From Pseudosporangium ferrugineum (GTDB lineage Bacteria > Actinomycetota > Actinomycetes > Mycobacteriales > Micromonosporaceae), in NCBI RefSeq assembly GCF_003002065.1, contig NZ_PVZG01000003.1:1-64000 (forward strand): a stretch of DNA of 64,000 nt, read 5' to 3'. Below, in pieces: positions 35,753 through 44,295 of the stretch. Each line of letters begins with the position of its first letter. The stretch's first letter is position 1. The notes below the pieces were generated by a model. The model searched no databases. It saw only the letters and a list, made by a program, of their open reading frames with translations, and had not been told where the DNA came from. Made by a program: the position numbers and the translations under genes.

Positions 35753-36387
35753 TTGTATTGCTCCTTGGCGAGGGTGAAGCCGTGGCCCGACGCCTCGTTC
35801 TCGCAGCGCATCGCTTGCGGCTCGCTGTCGCAGCGGAAGTCGCCCGCCTTGAGCGACCGGCCGTACTCGAGCTTGTCCTTCGCGCCGAGGACCGTGTCGC
35901 CGGCGCAGGTGAAGGTGGCCTCGCCTGTTCCGGCTACCGCGATGCCGGAGCCCCAGTCGAGTTGGCAGTCCGCCGGCGCCGCGCCGGGCGACCAGGACTT
36001 CTTGGCGATGTCGCAGCGGGCCGCCTCCTCGGTCAGATAGCAGCCGATGTTGCCTGACGGCGACGCGAAGGCAGCCTCGGTCACCACCTGCGGTGAGGCG
36101 GCAGGACCGGAGGACGGCAAGGCGGAGGAAGGCGGGGCGGAGGACGTCGGGGCGTTGCCCAGCCCGGCGTTCGCCGCCGCCGTCGGTGCTGTGGTGGGCG
36201 GGCCGGTTCGCGTTCCGGAAGGAGTGGAACAGGCTGCCAGAGTGAGCACCACCGCGAGAAGGACGGTGGCACGGCGCGACGTCCGCGGAACGAACCCGCG
36301 GCGGGGCAGGGCACCAGGCCGCCAGGCCGAGACACGCGCCGGCCAGGACGAGGCGGGGCGGGACGGACCGGCGGCGACAAGGCGCAT
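35743..36387 (-). CDS. Secreted lipoprotein, DUF6636-like
   Basis: 214 residues. The N-terminus is basic and long. It is followed by the hydrophobic core VLLAVVLTLAAC at about 40-51, whose Cys is a lipobox candidate. A Ser/Pro/Ala-rich linker leads to a folded domain (about 105-214) with SPSGNIGCYLTEEAARCDI and paired Cys, resembling the DUF6636 family of actinobacterial exported proteins. ATG 36387 is preceded by GGGGAGG. Function unknown. Divergent from xerC. Its stop codon seeds the downstream repeat array. Confidence 0.75.
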   Translation of the reverse strand: MRLVAAGPSRPASSWPARVSAWRPGALPRRGFVPRTSRRATVLLAVVLTLAACSTPSGTRTGPPTTAPTAAANAGLGNAPTSSAPPSSALPSSGPAASPQVVTEAAFASPSGNIGCYLTEEAARCDIAKKSWSPGAAPADCQLDWGSGIAVAGTGEATFTCAGDTVLGAKDKLEYGRSLKAGDFRCDSEPQAMRCENEASGHGFTLAKEQYNIF

Positions 36388-36457
36388 GCGACCTCCCCAC
36401 AGTGCAGCGGGCACGCCGCCTCCAAACACGGAATGATAGGGCCGTGGAGCAAGACCG

Positions 36458-37375
36458 ATGAGTACCCGCGCCGAGCACGAAGCCCTGCCCGCTGCCATGC
36501 GACAGGCCGTCGACGACTTCGGGCTGCATCTCGCGCGGGTCGAGAATCGCTCCGCTCACACCGTACGGGCGTATGTCGGTGATGTTGTCTCTTTGCTCGG
36601 GCATGCCGCGCGGGCCGGGTGCGCCACGCCCGCCGATCTCGATATCAGGGTGCTCCGGGGGTGGTTGGCCCGGCGGATGGCCGATGGGGCCGCGCGGAGT
36701 TCTCAGGCTCGGCGGGCGGCGGCGGCGCGTGCGTTCACGGCGTGGGCGCATCGGGGCGGGCTGTGCGCGGCCGATGTGGGGGCGCCGCTGGCCAGCCCGA
36801 AGGCGCATCGCGATCTTCCGTCGGTGTTGCGCGCCGAGCAGGCGGCCGAGCTGGTCGTTGCCACGGACGACCCGCATTCCGTACGGGACAGAGCAGTGCT
36901 GGAGCTGCTGTACGCGACCGGCGTACGCGTCAGTGAGCTCTGCGGCCTGGACGTCGCCGACCTCGACGAGGGGCGGCGGGTGATCCGCGTCTTCGGCAAG
37001 GGCGCCAAGGAGCGTGCGGTTCCCTACGGGCTGCCGGCGCAGCGCGCGCTCGACGAATGGTTGCGCCACGGGAGGCCGAAGCTGGCGCACGCCGGCAGCG
37101 GCGACGCCCTGTTCCTCGGGGCGCGCGGCGGGCGCCTGCAGCAGACCGTGGTGCGCCGGATCGTTGACGCCGCGGCGCGCGCCGCCGGGCTGCCGCACAC
37201 GAGTCCGCACGATCTGCGCCACTCGGCGGCCACGCACCTGCTGGACGGGGGTGCGGACCTGCGGGCGGTGCAGGATCTGCTGGGTCACGCGTCGCTGTCG
37301 AGCACGCAGATCTACACGCACGTATCGACCGAGCGGCTCCGGGAGGCCTTCAAACAGGCCCATCCGCGCGCCTGA
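36458..37375 (+). CDS. xerC: Tyrosine recombinase XerC
   Basis: 305 residues. The N-terminal SAM-like domain spans about 10-100. The catalytic set is complete: Arg157 (ATGVRVSEL), Lys181 (FGKGAKERAVP), His251-x-x-Arg254 (HDLRHSAATHLL), His277 (LGHASLSST) and Tyr286 (QIYTH). XerC/XerD resolve chromosome dimers at dif. It is the conserved housekeeping enzyme of this neighbourhood, not a mobile-element integrase; length and sequence are canonical. Confidence 0.95.
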   Translation: MSTRAEHEALPAAMRQAVDDFGLHLARVENRSAHTVRAYVGDVVSLLGHAARAGCATPADLDIRVLRGWLARRMADGAARSSQARRAAAARAFTAWAHRGGLCAADVGAPLASPKAHRDLPSVLRAEQAAELVVATDDPHSVRDRAVLELLYATGVRVSELCGLDVADLDEGRRVIRVFGKGAKERAVPYGLPAQRALDEWLRHGRPKLAHAGSGDALFLGARGGRLQQTVVRRIVDAAARAAGLPHTSPHDLRHSAATHLLDGGADLRAVQDLLGHASLSSTQIYTHVSTERLREAFKQAHPRA

Positions 37376-37414
37376 TCCACAGGCGGGGCTCGATCACGCC
37401 CCCGATCGCGGGCC

Positions 37415-38620
37415 GTGACGTACGATCGCAGCGTGAGCGCCGGAGACCCGCCCCCGCCCATCCCGGGAGCGCGCCTCCTTTTCTCCCTGGACGCCGCCAT
37501 CGCCTACCTCAACCACGGCGCGTTCGGTGCGGTGCCGATCGGCGTGCAGCGGGCCCAGCGGCGCCTGCGCGACGAGGCCGAGCGTAACCCGATGGCGTTC
37601 TTCCGGGCGCCCGCGCTCACCGACCGGATCGTCCATACCCGACGGCATCTGGCGCAGTTCCTCGGCGCCGACCCGGAGGGCAGCGCGCTCGTGCCGAACA
37701 CCACCGCCGGCGTCTCGCTGGTCCTGCAATCGGTGCGGCTGCGGCCCGGCGACGAGGTCCTGCTCACCGATCATGGGTACGGCGCTAACGCGCTCGCCAC
37801 CCGCAGGCAGTGCCGGCGCGACGGCGCCACAGCCCGCACGGTGGCGCTGCCCGTCGACGCGGGGGACGACGAGGTGGTGGCCCGCATCCGGGGTGCGCTG
37901 CGGCCCGGCCGGACCAGGCTGCTCGTCGTCGACCAGATCACCTCCCCCACGGCCAAGGTCCTTCCGGTACGCGAGATCGCCACGGCCGCCCGCGCGCATG
38001 ACATTCCGGTGCTGGTCGACGCCGCCCACGTGCCCGGCATGCTGCCCGTCGACGTGGACCGCATCGGCGCCGACTTCTGGGTGGGGAACCTGCACAAGTG
38101 GGGGTACGCGCCGCGCGGCACGGCGCTGCTCGTCGTCGCCCCGCCGTGGCGGCGCCGGATGGAACCGCTCGTCGTGTCGTGGGAACAGGACGCCGGCTTC
38201 CCGCTGAACGTCGAGTTCCAGGGCACGCTCGACTACACGTCGTGGCTGGCCGCGCCCACGGGACTGTTCACCCTGCGTACGCTCGGGGTGGAGGCCGTGC
38301 GACGGCACAATGCGGCGCTGGCGGCGTACGGTCAGCGGGTTGTCGGTGCCGCCCTCGGCCTGGCGCCGGCCGACCTGCCGGACCCGGGCGCGGCCGAGGC
38401 CTCGATGCGCGTGCTGCCCTTGCCGTCGGGCATCGGGACCACCTATGCGGAGGCCCACGCGGTGCGGCAGCGCATCGCCGACAAGCTGGCCACCGAGGTG
38501 GCCGTGAACGCGTGGGGCGGGCGCGGCTGGCTGCGGCTGAGCGCCCAGGTCTACAACCAGGCGGAGGAGTACGAGAGCCTGGCGCAGCACCTCCCGGCCC
38601 TGCTGAACGACCTGCGCTGA
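37415..38620 (+). CDS. Class V aminotransferase-fold PLP enzyme
   Basis: 401 residues resembling isopenicillin N epimerase/cysteine desulfurase-like enzymes. YLNHGAFGAVP at the N-terminus is the family's substrate loop, NTTAGVSLVLQS follows, and DAAHVPGMLPVDV carries the cofactor-binding Asp. The PLP lysine is in WVGNLHKWGYAPRG. The start could be GTG 37415 or GTG 37433; ribosome sites are weak for both. The substrate is not predictable. Stands alone between xerC and an AraC regulator. Confidence 0.88.
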   Translation: MTYDRSVSAGDPPPPIPGARLLFSLDAAIAYLNHGAFGAVPIGVQRAQRRLRDEAERNPMAFFRAPALTDRIVHTRRHLAQFLGADPEGSALVPNTTAGVSLVLQSVRLRPGDEVLLTDHGYGANALATRRQCRRDGATARTVALPVDAGDDEVVARIRGALRPGRTRLLVVDQITSPTAKVLPVREIATAARAHDIPVLVDAAHVPGMLPVDVDRIGADFWVGNLHKWGYAPRGTALLVVAPPWRRRMEPLVVSWEQDAGFPLNVEFQGTLDYTSWLAAPTGLFTLRTLGVEAVRRHNAALAAYGQRVVGAALGLAPADLPDPGAAEASMRVLPLPSGIGTTYAEAHAVRQRIADKLATEVAVNAWGGRGWLRLSAQVYNQAEEYESLAQHLPALLNDLR

Positions 38621-38709
38621 GCACCCGGCCTGCGGCCGATCGGATCGGTCCGCTGCGATCGGGCGCGACCGGCGCGTCCCCGGCCAGGGTGGTAGCCGGA
38701 GGAGGCCTC

Positions 38710-39579
38710 ATGATCGCGGCACTGAACCGGCTGGTCGACCTCGTCGAGGAGCACCTGGCCGGCGACTTCGACGTCGAGGACGCGGCCCGGGAGCTCGGCA
38801 CGACCGAACACCACCTGCGGCGGATGTTCTCGTCGCTGGCCGGCATGCCGCTGTCGGAGTACGTGCGCCGCCGGCGGATGACCGTGGCCGCCGCCGACGT
38901 CGTCCGCGCCGAGCGGGACCTGCTGGGCATCGCCGTCCGGCACGGCTACGGCTCGGCGGAGGCGTTCGGGCGGGCGTTCCGGGCGGTCCACGGCGCCGCC
39001 CCCGGTGACGTACGCCGCGACGGAGGCCCCCTTCGCGCACAACCACAGCTCAGGTTCCGCCTGACCGTCGAAGGGAGCGAACGCATGGACACCCGCATCG
39101 CCGACCACCCCGCGTTCCGGCTCGTGGGGCACGCCGCCCGCGTACCGCTGGTCCACTGGGGCGCCAACCCGCACATCCAGCGGCACATCACCGCCCTGCC
39201 GCCCGAGGAGCACCAGCGCCTGAAGGCCCTCGGCGACACCGAACCGGCCGGCCTGCTCGCAGTCAGCGCCGACCTCGACCCGGACCGCGCCGAGGGCTGC
39301 GAGCTGACCTACCTGCACGGCGTGGCCGTCTCCCCGGCCACCCCGGTCCCCGGCGACCTCGACACCATCGAGGTCGCGGCGGGCCGGTGGGCGGTCTTCC
39401 GGACGTCCGGGCCGCACCCGCAGGCCCTGCAGCGGACCTGGGCCGCGACGGCGAGCGAGTGGTTCCCCGCCAATCCGTGGCGGCTGCGCCCCGGCCCGGA
39501 GATCGTCGCGGTCCTGGACCGGGCGGCCGACTTCAGCACGGCGACGTGCGAGCTCTGGCTGCCGGTCGAACCCGCGTAA
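38710..39579 (+). CDS. AraC-type regulator with GyrI-like effector domain
   Basis: 289 residues. The N-terminal AraC double HTH spans about 1-105 (VEDAARELGTTEHHLRRMFSSLAGMPLSEYVRRRRM and GIAVRHGYGSAEAFGRAFRAVHG). The C-terminal domain (about 118-289) is of the GyrI/integron-cassette (AraC_E_bind) type, ending FSTATCELWLPVE. Such proteins sense small hydrophobic or cationic compounds. ATG 38710 follows GGAGG. No obvious target lies next to it. Confidence 0.9.
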   Translation: MIAALNRLVDLVEEHLAGDFDVEDAARELGTTEHHLRRMFSSLAGMPLSEYVRRRRMTVAAADVVRAERDLLGIAVRHGYGSAEAFGRAFRAVHGAAPGDVRRDGGPLRAQPQLRFRLTVEGSERMDTRIADHPAFRLVGHAARVPLVHWGANPHIQRHITALPPEEHQRLKALGDTEPAGLLAVSADLDPDRAEGCELTYLHGVAVSPATPVPGDLDTIEVAAGRWAVFRTSGPHPQALQRTWAATASEWFPANPWRLRPGPEIVAVLDRAADFSTATCELWLPVEPA

Positions 39580-39893
39580 GCACGGCCGCGACCAGGCTGG
39601 GTCTCGCCGGCTGCGGCCTGGTCGGCACACGCGGCAGCGGCCGGCGGCCCGCACCAGGTGTCGGCGATCCGGGACGGCACAGCGGAAGCGGTGAGGACCG
39701 TGCCGCCCCCGGATCGCCACTCTGGACGGCACCGACAAGACCACGGTGACCCGAGCCAAGTAGCCACGCAACCCGCAACCCGCGACCGCGGGACCGCGCA
39801 ACCGCGCAACCGCGCGACCAGGGACCGCGCAACCGCGGGACCAGGGACCGCGCAACCGCGGGACTGCGGGAAAAGGGGCCGCGGGACGAGCCG
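39580..39893. repeat. Gene-free stretch with 23-bp tandem repeat
   Basis: 39818-39840 and 39841-39863 are identical 23-bp copies containing GGGACCGCGCAACCGCGGGA. They are preceded from about 39765 by degenerate (C)CGCGACC/CCGCGCAA pieces. The rest (39580-39764) holds no credible gene. Confidence 0.75.
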
Positions 39894-40340
39894 TCACAGT
39901 GGCAGGAGGCGAACCCTGCCGAACCCCAGCAGCACCAGCGGGTCGAGGTACTCGCTGCCGCGGCGGAGTCCCCAGTGCAGGCAGGCCGCCGCGGGGCAGC
40001 CCGGGTGCCCCGCCGCGAGTCTGCCGAGTTCCTGCCCCGCCGCCACCTCGTCCCCCACCCTCAGGGTCGTCCGGCTCACGGGCTCGTAGGTGGTGCGCAG
40101 GCCGCCGGGGTGGGCGAGGCTCACCACGCCGCGGCCCGCGACCGTGCCGGTGAAGACGATGGTGCCGGCGGCCGGGGCTCGGACGGGGGCGTCCGGGCTC
40201 GCCGACAGGTCGACACCGCGGTGGCCGGAGAGCCAGGGCCGGGGTGGCGGGTCGAAGCGGCGGGTCACCTGCGGATCAGGGACCGGCCAGTGGAAGACGA
40301 CGGACAGCAGGAGCGACAGAAGCGGAACCATGCCGGGCAT
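39894..40340 (-). CDS. M23-family (LytM-like) peptidase domain protein
   Basis: 148 residues. A short signal-like hydrophobic N-terminus (MPGMVPLLSLLLSVVF) leads into an M23 domain. GHRGVDLSA supplies the first His and Asp zinc ligands, and CLHWGLRRG corresponds to the family HxH motif. Here the first His of that motif is Cys while the zinc-ligand His remains. I recall CLHWG in related actinobacterial proteins, so this may be a lineage trait. It may cleave peptidoglycan or act as a non-catalytic binder. In M. tuberculosis the equivalent (Rv2891) lies beside rpsB. Confidence 0.85.
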   Translation of the reverse strand: MPGMVPLLSLLLSVVFHWPVPDPQVTRRFDPPPRPWLSGHRGVDLSASPDAPVRAPAAGTIVFTGTVAGRGVVSLAHPGGLRTTYEPVSRTTLRVGDEVAAGQELGRLAAGHPGCPAAACLHWGLRRGSEYLDPLVLLGFGRVRLLPL

Positions 40341-40389
40341 GCTGCCCGATCAGCACCCCGCCCCGCGGACGCCCTGTGGAAAACCCGGT

Positions 40390-40713
40390 TCAGCCGCCGA
40401 AGTTGGCGTCGTCGGGCAGGGAGATGTCCGGCTTCTCGAGCTCCTCCACGTTCACGTCCTTGAAGGTCATGACGCGAACGTTCTTCACGAACCTCGCCGG
40501 GCGGTACATGTCCCACACCCACGCGTCGTGCATCTCGACCTCGAAATACACCTCGCCGTCGGAGTTGCGGACGTGCAGGTCGACCTGGTTCGCCAGGTAG
40601 AAGCGGCGTTCCGTCTCCACCACGTACGAGAATTGGCGGACGATGTCGCGGTACTCCCGGTAGAGCTGCAGCTCCATCTCGGTCTCGTACTTCTCGAGAT
40701 CCTCTGCGCTCAT
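40390..40713 (-). CDS. DUF2469 family protein
   Basis: 107 residues, almost entirely conserved in actinobacteria: MSAEDLEKYETEMELQLYREYRD, then FYLANQVDLHVR and FEVEMHDAWVWDMYRPARF. No known function. It follows rnhB with a 4-bp overlap (ATGA), the same arrangement as Rv2902c-Rv2901c in M. tuberculosis, so translational coupling to RNase HII is likely. Confidence 0.93.
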   Translation of the reverse strand: MSAEDLEKYETEMELQLYREYRDIVRQFSYVVETERRFYLANQVDLHVRNSDGEVYFEVEMHDAWVWDMYRPARFVKNVRVMTFKDVNVEELEKPDISLPDDANFGG

Positions 40714-41543
40714 CGCTTCTCGCCCTCCATGGCCTCATCTTCCCCCACCGGCACCGGCGGCCGAGGCTGCTCGCCCGACGCCACGCCGACGGTACCCTCC
40801 AGCTCCGGCCACAGCATCAGCGGCTCGGCGGAACCCGCGCTCGAACCTGGGGTGACGCCGCTCGCGGGGCGCCGGGCCCGGGGTGGCCGGTTGCCCCGGC
40901 CGGAGGCCGCCGCCACGTTCACGTACGAGAACCGATGCTCCACACACGGCCCATGAGCCGTCAACGCCGCGCTGTGCTCGTCGGTGATGTACCCCTTGTG
41001 CACGGCGAACCCGTAGTGGGGGTAGTGCCCGTCGAGCTCCACCATCAGCCTGTCCCGGGTGACCTTCGCCAGCACGCTGGCCGCCGCCACGCAGGCCGCG
41101 ACCCGGTCGCCCTTCCAGACCGCCAGGCCGGGGGCGCCGAGGCCGTCGACCGGGAAGCCGTCGGTGAGCACGTAGTCGGGCCTCGTGGACAGGGACGCCA
41201 GCGCCCGGCGCATCGCCGCGAGGTTGCAGACGTGCAGGCCGCGGGCGTCCACCTCGGCGGGCGGGACGATCACCACCGACCAGGCCAGGGCGCGCTTGAC
41301 GACCTGCTCGTAGACGCGCTCGCGGGCGGCCGGCGTCAGCAGCTTGGAGTCGGCCAGCTCCTCGATCTCGCCGCGCTTGCCCTCGGGCAGGATCGCGGCA
41401 CCGGCCACCAGCGGCCCGGCGCAGGCGCCACGACCGGCCTCGTCGGCGCCGGCGACGTGGGTGAAGCCCCGGCGTTGCAGCGCGCGTTCCAGGGCGTAGA
41501 GGCCGCCCTCGCGGCGGACCACGGTCCGCGGTGGTGCCAGCAT
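40710..41543 (-). CDS. rnhB: Ribonuclease HII
   Basis: 277 residues. GADEAGRGACAGPLVAGA (about 30-47) carries the Asp-Glu metal site of the DEAGRG motif. VLTDGFPVDG and AACVAAASVLAKVTRDRLM follow. RNase HII removes RNA from RNA-DNA hybrids and ribonucleotides from DNA. The C-terminal 60 residues beyond the usual end are Pro/Gly/Arg-rich and disordered. Its ATG overlaps the stop of the Nudix gene by one base. Confidence 0.96.
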   Translation of the reverse strand: MLAPPRTVVRREGGLYALERALQRRGFTHVAGADEAGRGACAGPLVAGAAILPEGKRGEIEELADSKLLTPAARERVYEQVVKRALAWSVVIVPPAEVDARGLHVCNLAAMRRALASLSTRPDYVLTDGFPVDGLGAPGLAVWKGDRVAACVAAASVLAKVTRDRLMVELDGHYPHYGFAVHKGYITDEHSAALTAHGPCVEHRFSYVNVAAASGRGNRPPRARRPASGVTPGSSAGSAEPLMLWPELEGTVGVASGEQPRPPVPVGEDEAMEGEKR

Positions 41544-42010
41544 CAGAAGCCCCGCGAGGGTACGCACCGCCGCAGCAGCTCGGCGAGGCCGGGCGGATAG
41601 ATCTCCTCGGCGGACGCCTCGACCTCGGCCGCGGACCACCAGCGGTGCCCGATGATGGTGCGGCGTTCCTCCGCGTCGAGGCCCGCCCCGTCGACGTCCC
41701 AGGCGGTCACCCCGTACGCGAAGAAGTCCTGGGTCTGCCGGTATTGCCGCGCGTCGTAGCTGAACTCGGCCACCTCGTGATGCACGGGCTCCCCCAGCGC
41801 GACCGGCTCGACCCGCAGCCCGGTCTCCTCGAACAGCTCCCGGGCGGCCGCCTGAGCGGGCGTCTCGCCGTCGTCCACACCGCCGCCGGGGGTCATCCAC
41901 CACCGCTTGCCCGGACGGGCCGGATCGGTGCCGTGCAGCAGCAGCACGCGCCCGTCCGCGTCGGTGAGGAGCACCCGGGCGGCGCGCCGGTCGATGTGGG
42001 TCACGCCCAC
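41543..42010 (-). CDS. Nudix hydrolase
   Basis: 155 residues. The Nudix box GGGVDDGETPAQAAARELFEETGL (about 43-66) is complete: GX5EX7REUXEEXGU. It hydrolyses a nucleoside-diphosphate-linked substrate not identifiable here. A Trp-rich stretch, KRWWMTPGGG, just precedes the box. It sits between lepB and rnhB, coupled to rnhB (TGATG). Confidence 0.93.
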   Translation of the reverse strand: MGVTHIDRRAARVLLTDADGRVLLLHGTDPARPGKRWWMTPGGGVDDGETPAQAAARELFEETGLRVEPVALGEPVHHEVAEFSYDARQYRQTQDFFAYGVTAWDVDGAGLDAEERRTIIGHRWWSAAEVEASAEEIYPPGLAELLRRCVPSRGF

Positions 42011-42052
42011 CAGCCTATTGCGCCGGACATCGATCTTGAGCCGGGGTCCGCG

Positions 42053-42703
42053 CTACTTGGCGGGGGCCGGGTCCGGGATGTCGTCGAACTGCCCGGGCAC
42101 CGGCAGCCAGGTGGCGCGCCCGACCGGCCAGAAGATGGTGAAGGCGCGGCCCACGATCGAGTCGGCCTCGATGGTGGCCTCCTCGATGTTCTCGCTCTGC
42201 TCCCAGTGCTCGAGGGAGTCGCCGGACGCCGACCGGTGGTCGCCCATCACCCAGAGCCGGCCGGCGGGCACGGTGATGTCGAACGGCTCGTCGGCCGCCG
42301 GGTCCTGGTTGCCGTCGGCGTCCTTGTAGATGTACGGCTCGTCGAGGGAGTGGCCGTTGATGATCAGGCGCTGCTGGGCGTCGCAGCAGACCAGGTGGTC
42401 GCCACCGACGCCGATGATGCGCTTGATGAAGTCCTCGCCCTCGGTGCCGCTCTGCCAGTCGGTGGGCGCCTTGAAGACGACGATCTCGCCGCGGCGGGGG
42501 TCGCGGAAGTCGTAGACGAGCTTGTTGACCAGCACCCGGTCCCAGACGTTGAGCGTGTGCTCCATCGACGGCGACGGGATGTAGAAGGTCTGCAGGACGA
42601 AGGCCCGGACCAGGACGGCCACGAGAATCGCCACGCCCAGCAGGATGGGCAGCTCGCGCCAGAAGGATCCACGGCGCTTCTCGCCGGTCTGCTCGTCAAT
42701 CAC
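42053..42703 (-). CDS. lepB: Signal peptidase I (second of a tandem pair)
   Basis: 216 residues. One membrane helix (about 18-38) is followed by FYIPSPSMEHTL with the catalytic Ser, RRGEIVVF, and the catalytic Lys in FIKRIIGVGGD. WVMGDHRSASGDS is the family GDN/HxxSxDS box. It removes signal peptides on the outer face of the membrane. Its ATG overlaps the stop of the upstream lepB paralogue by 4 bp. Confidence 0.95.
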   Translation of the reverse strand: MIDEQTGEKRRGSFWRELPILLGVAILVAVLVRAFVLQTFYIPSPSMEHTLNVWDRVLVNKLVYDFRDPRRGEIVVFKAPTDWQSGTEGEDFIKRIIGVGGDHLVCCDAQQRLIINGHSLDEPYIYKDADGNQDPAADEPFDITVPAGRLWVMGDHRSASGDSLEHWEQSENIEEATIEADSIVGRAFTIFWPVGRATWLPVPGQFDDIPDPAPAK

Positions 42704-43602
42704 GAACGGAGCCTACGTCGCCGCGGGCTGAACCACAGTCCGGAACGCGCGGATACGCCGACACTTAGCAGGAACGGCAACGTAACCGCCGTGGTGGCCG
42801 GATCGGGGGCGCGCTCCGGGCGGGCGCCCATCGGTGCGGCTGCGACCGGATGGGCGGTTCCGTACGCCTTCCAGTTGTCCGGCACGGAGAGGCCCGTGAA
42901 GCGGCTTGTCGGCCACACGACGACGAAGGCGCGCCCGATCACGTTGTCGATCGGCACCGGACCCTGGCAGCGGGCGTCCTGGGACACCAGGCGGTGGTCG
43001 CCCATGACGAACATCTGGCCGGCCGGAACGGTCACCTCGGCGAAGCGCCGGCTGGTGCACTGACGCGGGTTCGGCGGGGCGTCCAGCGGGGAGTTCTCCT
43101 GGACGTACGGTTCGTCGATGGGTTCGCCGTTGACCGTGATCCGGCCCTGGTCGTCGCAGCAGGCCACCTTGTCGCCGGGGAGCCCGATCACCCGTTTGAT
43201 GAAGTCGCGCTCGCCGGGGCGACCGGCACCGACCAGGTCGCCGATGGTGCGGCCGAGCTTCGCGCCGAACGTGTTGCTGATGGGCTCGGCGGGCTGCTCG
43301 GGGGCCCAGTTGTCGGTGCCGCGGAAGACCACGATCTCGCCGCGGAGCGGGTCACGCATGTCGTAGACGACCTTGTTGACCAGCACCCGGTCGCCGACGA
43401 GGAGGGTGTTCTCCATCGAGCCGGAGGGGATGAAGAACGCCTGCACGAGGAAGGTGCGGATGAGCACGGCGAGGCAGAAGGCGACGACCAGCAGCAGCGG
43501 AAGCTCCTGCCAGAGCGGCATCTCCTTGCGCCGGATCACCCGGCCGCGGCGCCGCCCGGACGAGGCGCCCCGGTACCCCTGCATCGGTTCCACGCTTCGC
43601 AT
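42700..43602 (-). CDS. lepB: Signal peptidase I (first of a tandem pair)
   Basis: About 300 residues. A basic N-terminus and a membrane helix (LLLVVAFCLAVLIRTFLV) precede FFIPSGSMENTLLVGDRVLVNK with the catalytic Ser. FIKRVIGLPGDKV carries the catalytic Lys and FVMGDHRLVSQDARCQG the third box. A C-terminal extension (about 255-300) holds one more hydrophobic stretch and a basic end. ATG 43602 is chosen; 43584 and 43641 are in-frame alternatives. Paired with a shorter paralogue downstream, so substrate specialisation is plausible. Confidence 0.93.
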   Translation of the reverse strand: MRSVEPMQGYRGASSGRRRGRVIRRKEMPLWQELPLLLVVAFCLAVLIRTFLVQAFFIPSGSMENTLLVGDRVLVNKVVYDMRDPLRGEIVVFRGTDNWAPEQPAEPISNTFGAKLGRTIGDLVGAGRPGERDFIKRVIGLPGDKVACCDDQGRITVNGEPIDEPYVQENSPLDAPPNPRQCTSRRFAEVTVPAGQMFVMGDHRLVSQDARCQGPVPIDNVIGRAFVVVWPTSRFTGLSVPDNWKAYGTAHPVAAAPMGARPERAPDPATTAVTLPFLLSVGVSARSGLWFSPRRRRLRS

Positions 43603-43809
43603 CTCCCGCCGCCGATCCGGTGACCGCCCCGGATACAGCACTACCGCCCGGAGTGCCCCGCGGGGAACAGGTCGGGCGGTAGTGCGAATGGCCTACCAGC
43701 GCGGCGGACGCCGCAATGGCACTGATTCCCATCCGTCACTGGCGCAAGCGTAGTTCGCGTGCGCAGCAAACGTCAGTCCAGGTGAATACGGCCCGGACCG
43801 GCACGGGGT

Positions 43810-44169
43810 TCAGCTGACGGTCTGCTTCTCGCGCAGCTCCTTGATCTTGGCCTTCTTGCCGCGGAGCTCGCGCAGGTAGTACAGCTTGGCGCGGCGGACG
43901 TCACCGCGGGTCACGACCTCGATGCGGTCGATCTGCGGGCTGTTGATCGGGTACGTACGCTCCACCCCGACGCCGAAGCTGATCTTGCGGATCTTGAAGG
44001 TCTCCCGCAGGCCGCCGCCCTGGCGGCTGATCACGACGCCCTGGAAGACCTGGACGCGGGAACGGTTACCTTCGACGACCCGGGCGTGCACCCGCAGCGT
44101 GTCGCCGGCGCGGAAGTCGGGAATGTCGGTGCGCTGCGACTGGAGGTCGAGAGCGTCCAGCGTGTTCAT
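43810..44169 (-). CDS. rplS: 50S ribosomal protein L19
   Basis: 119 residues, normal length. [33 protein letters not shown] and [27 protein letters not shown] are diagnostic, and [28 protein letters not shown]-type sequence ends it. L19 sits at the 30S-50S interface. It lies between trmD and lepB, the standard bacterial order. Confidence 0.97.
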   Translation of the reverse strand: MNTLDALDLQSQRTDIPDFRAGDTLRVHARVVEGNRSRVQVFQGVVISRQGGGLRETFKIRKISFGVGVERTYPINSPQIDRIEVVTRGDVRRAKLYYLRELRGKKAKIKELREKQTVS

Positions 44170-44295
44170 CGCTGCATCCTCGGGTAACTCAAAGCGCACC
44201 GGGAGTTCGATGCGCGAATGGGTAATTCTGAACCGCCCGGCCTGCGGGAGGTTCCTCGCCCGCCCGCCACGGCGTGGGGACGAACGGCAACCTCA

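Noticed and set aside
36458-37375. Integrase of a mobile element
   Set aside because: Length, catalytic residues and the dprA/comM neighbourhood identify housekeeping XerC; no att-like repeats flank the islet.
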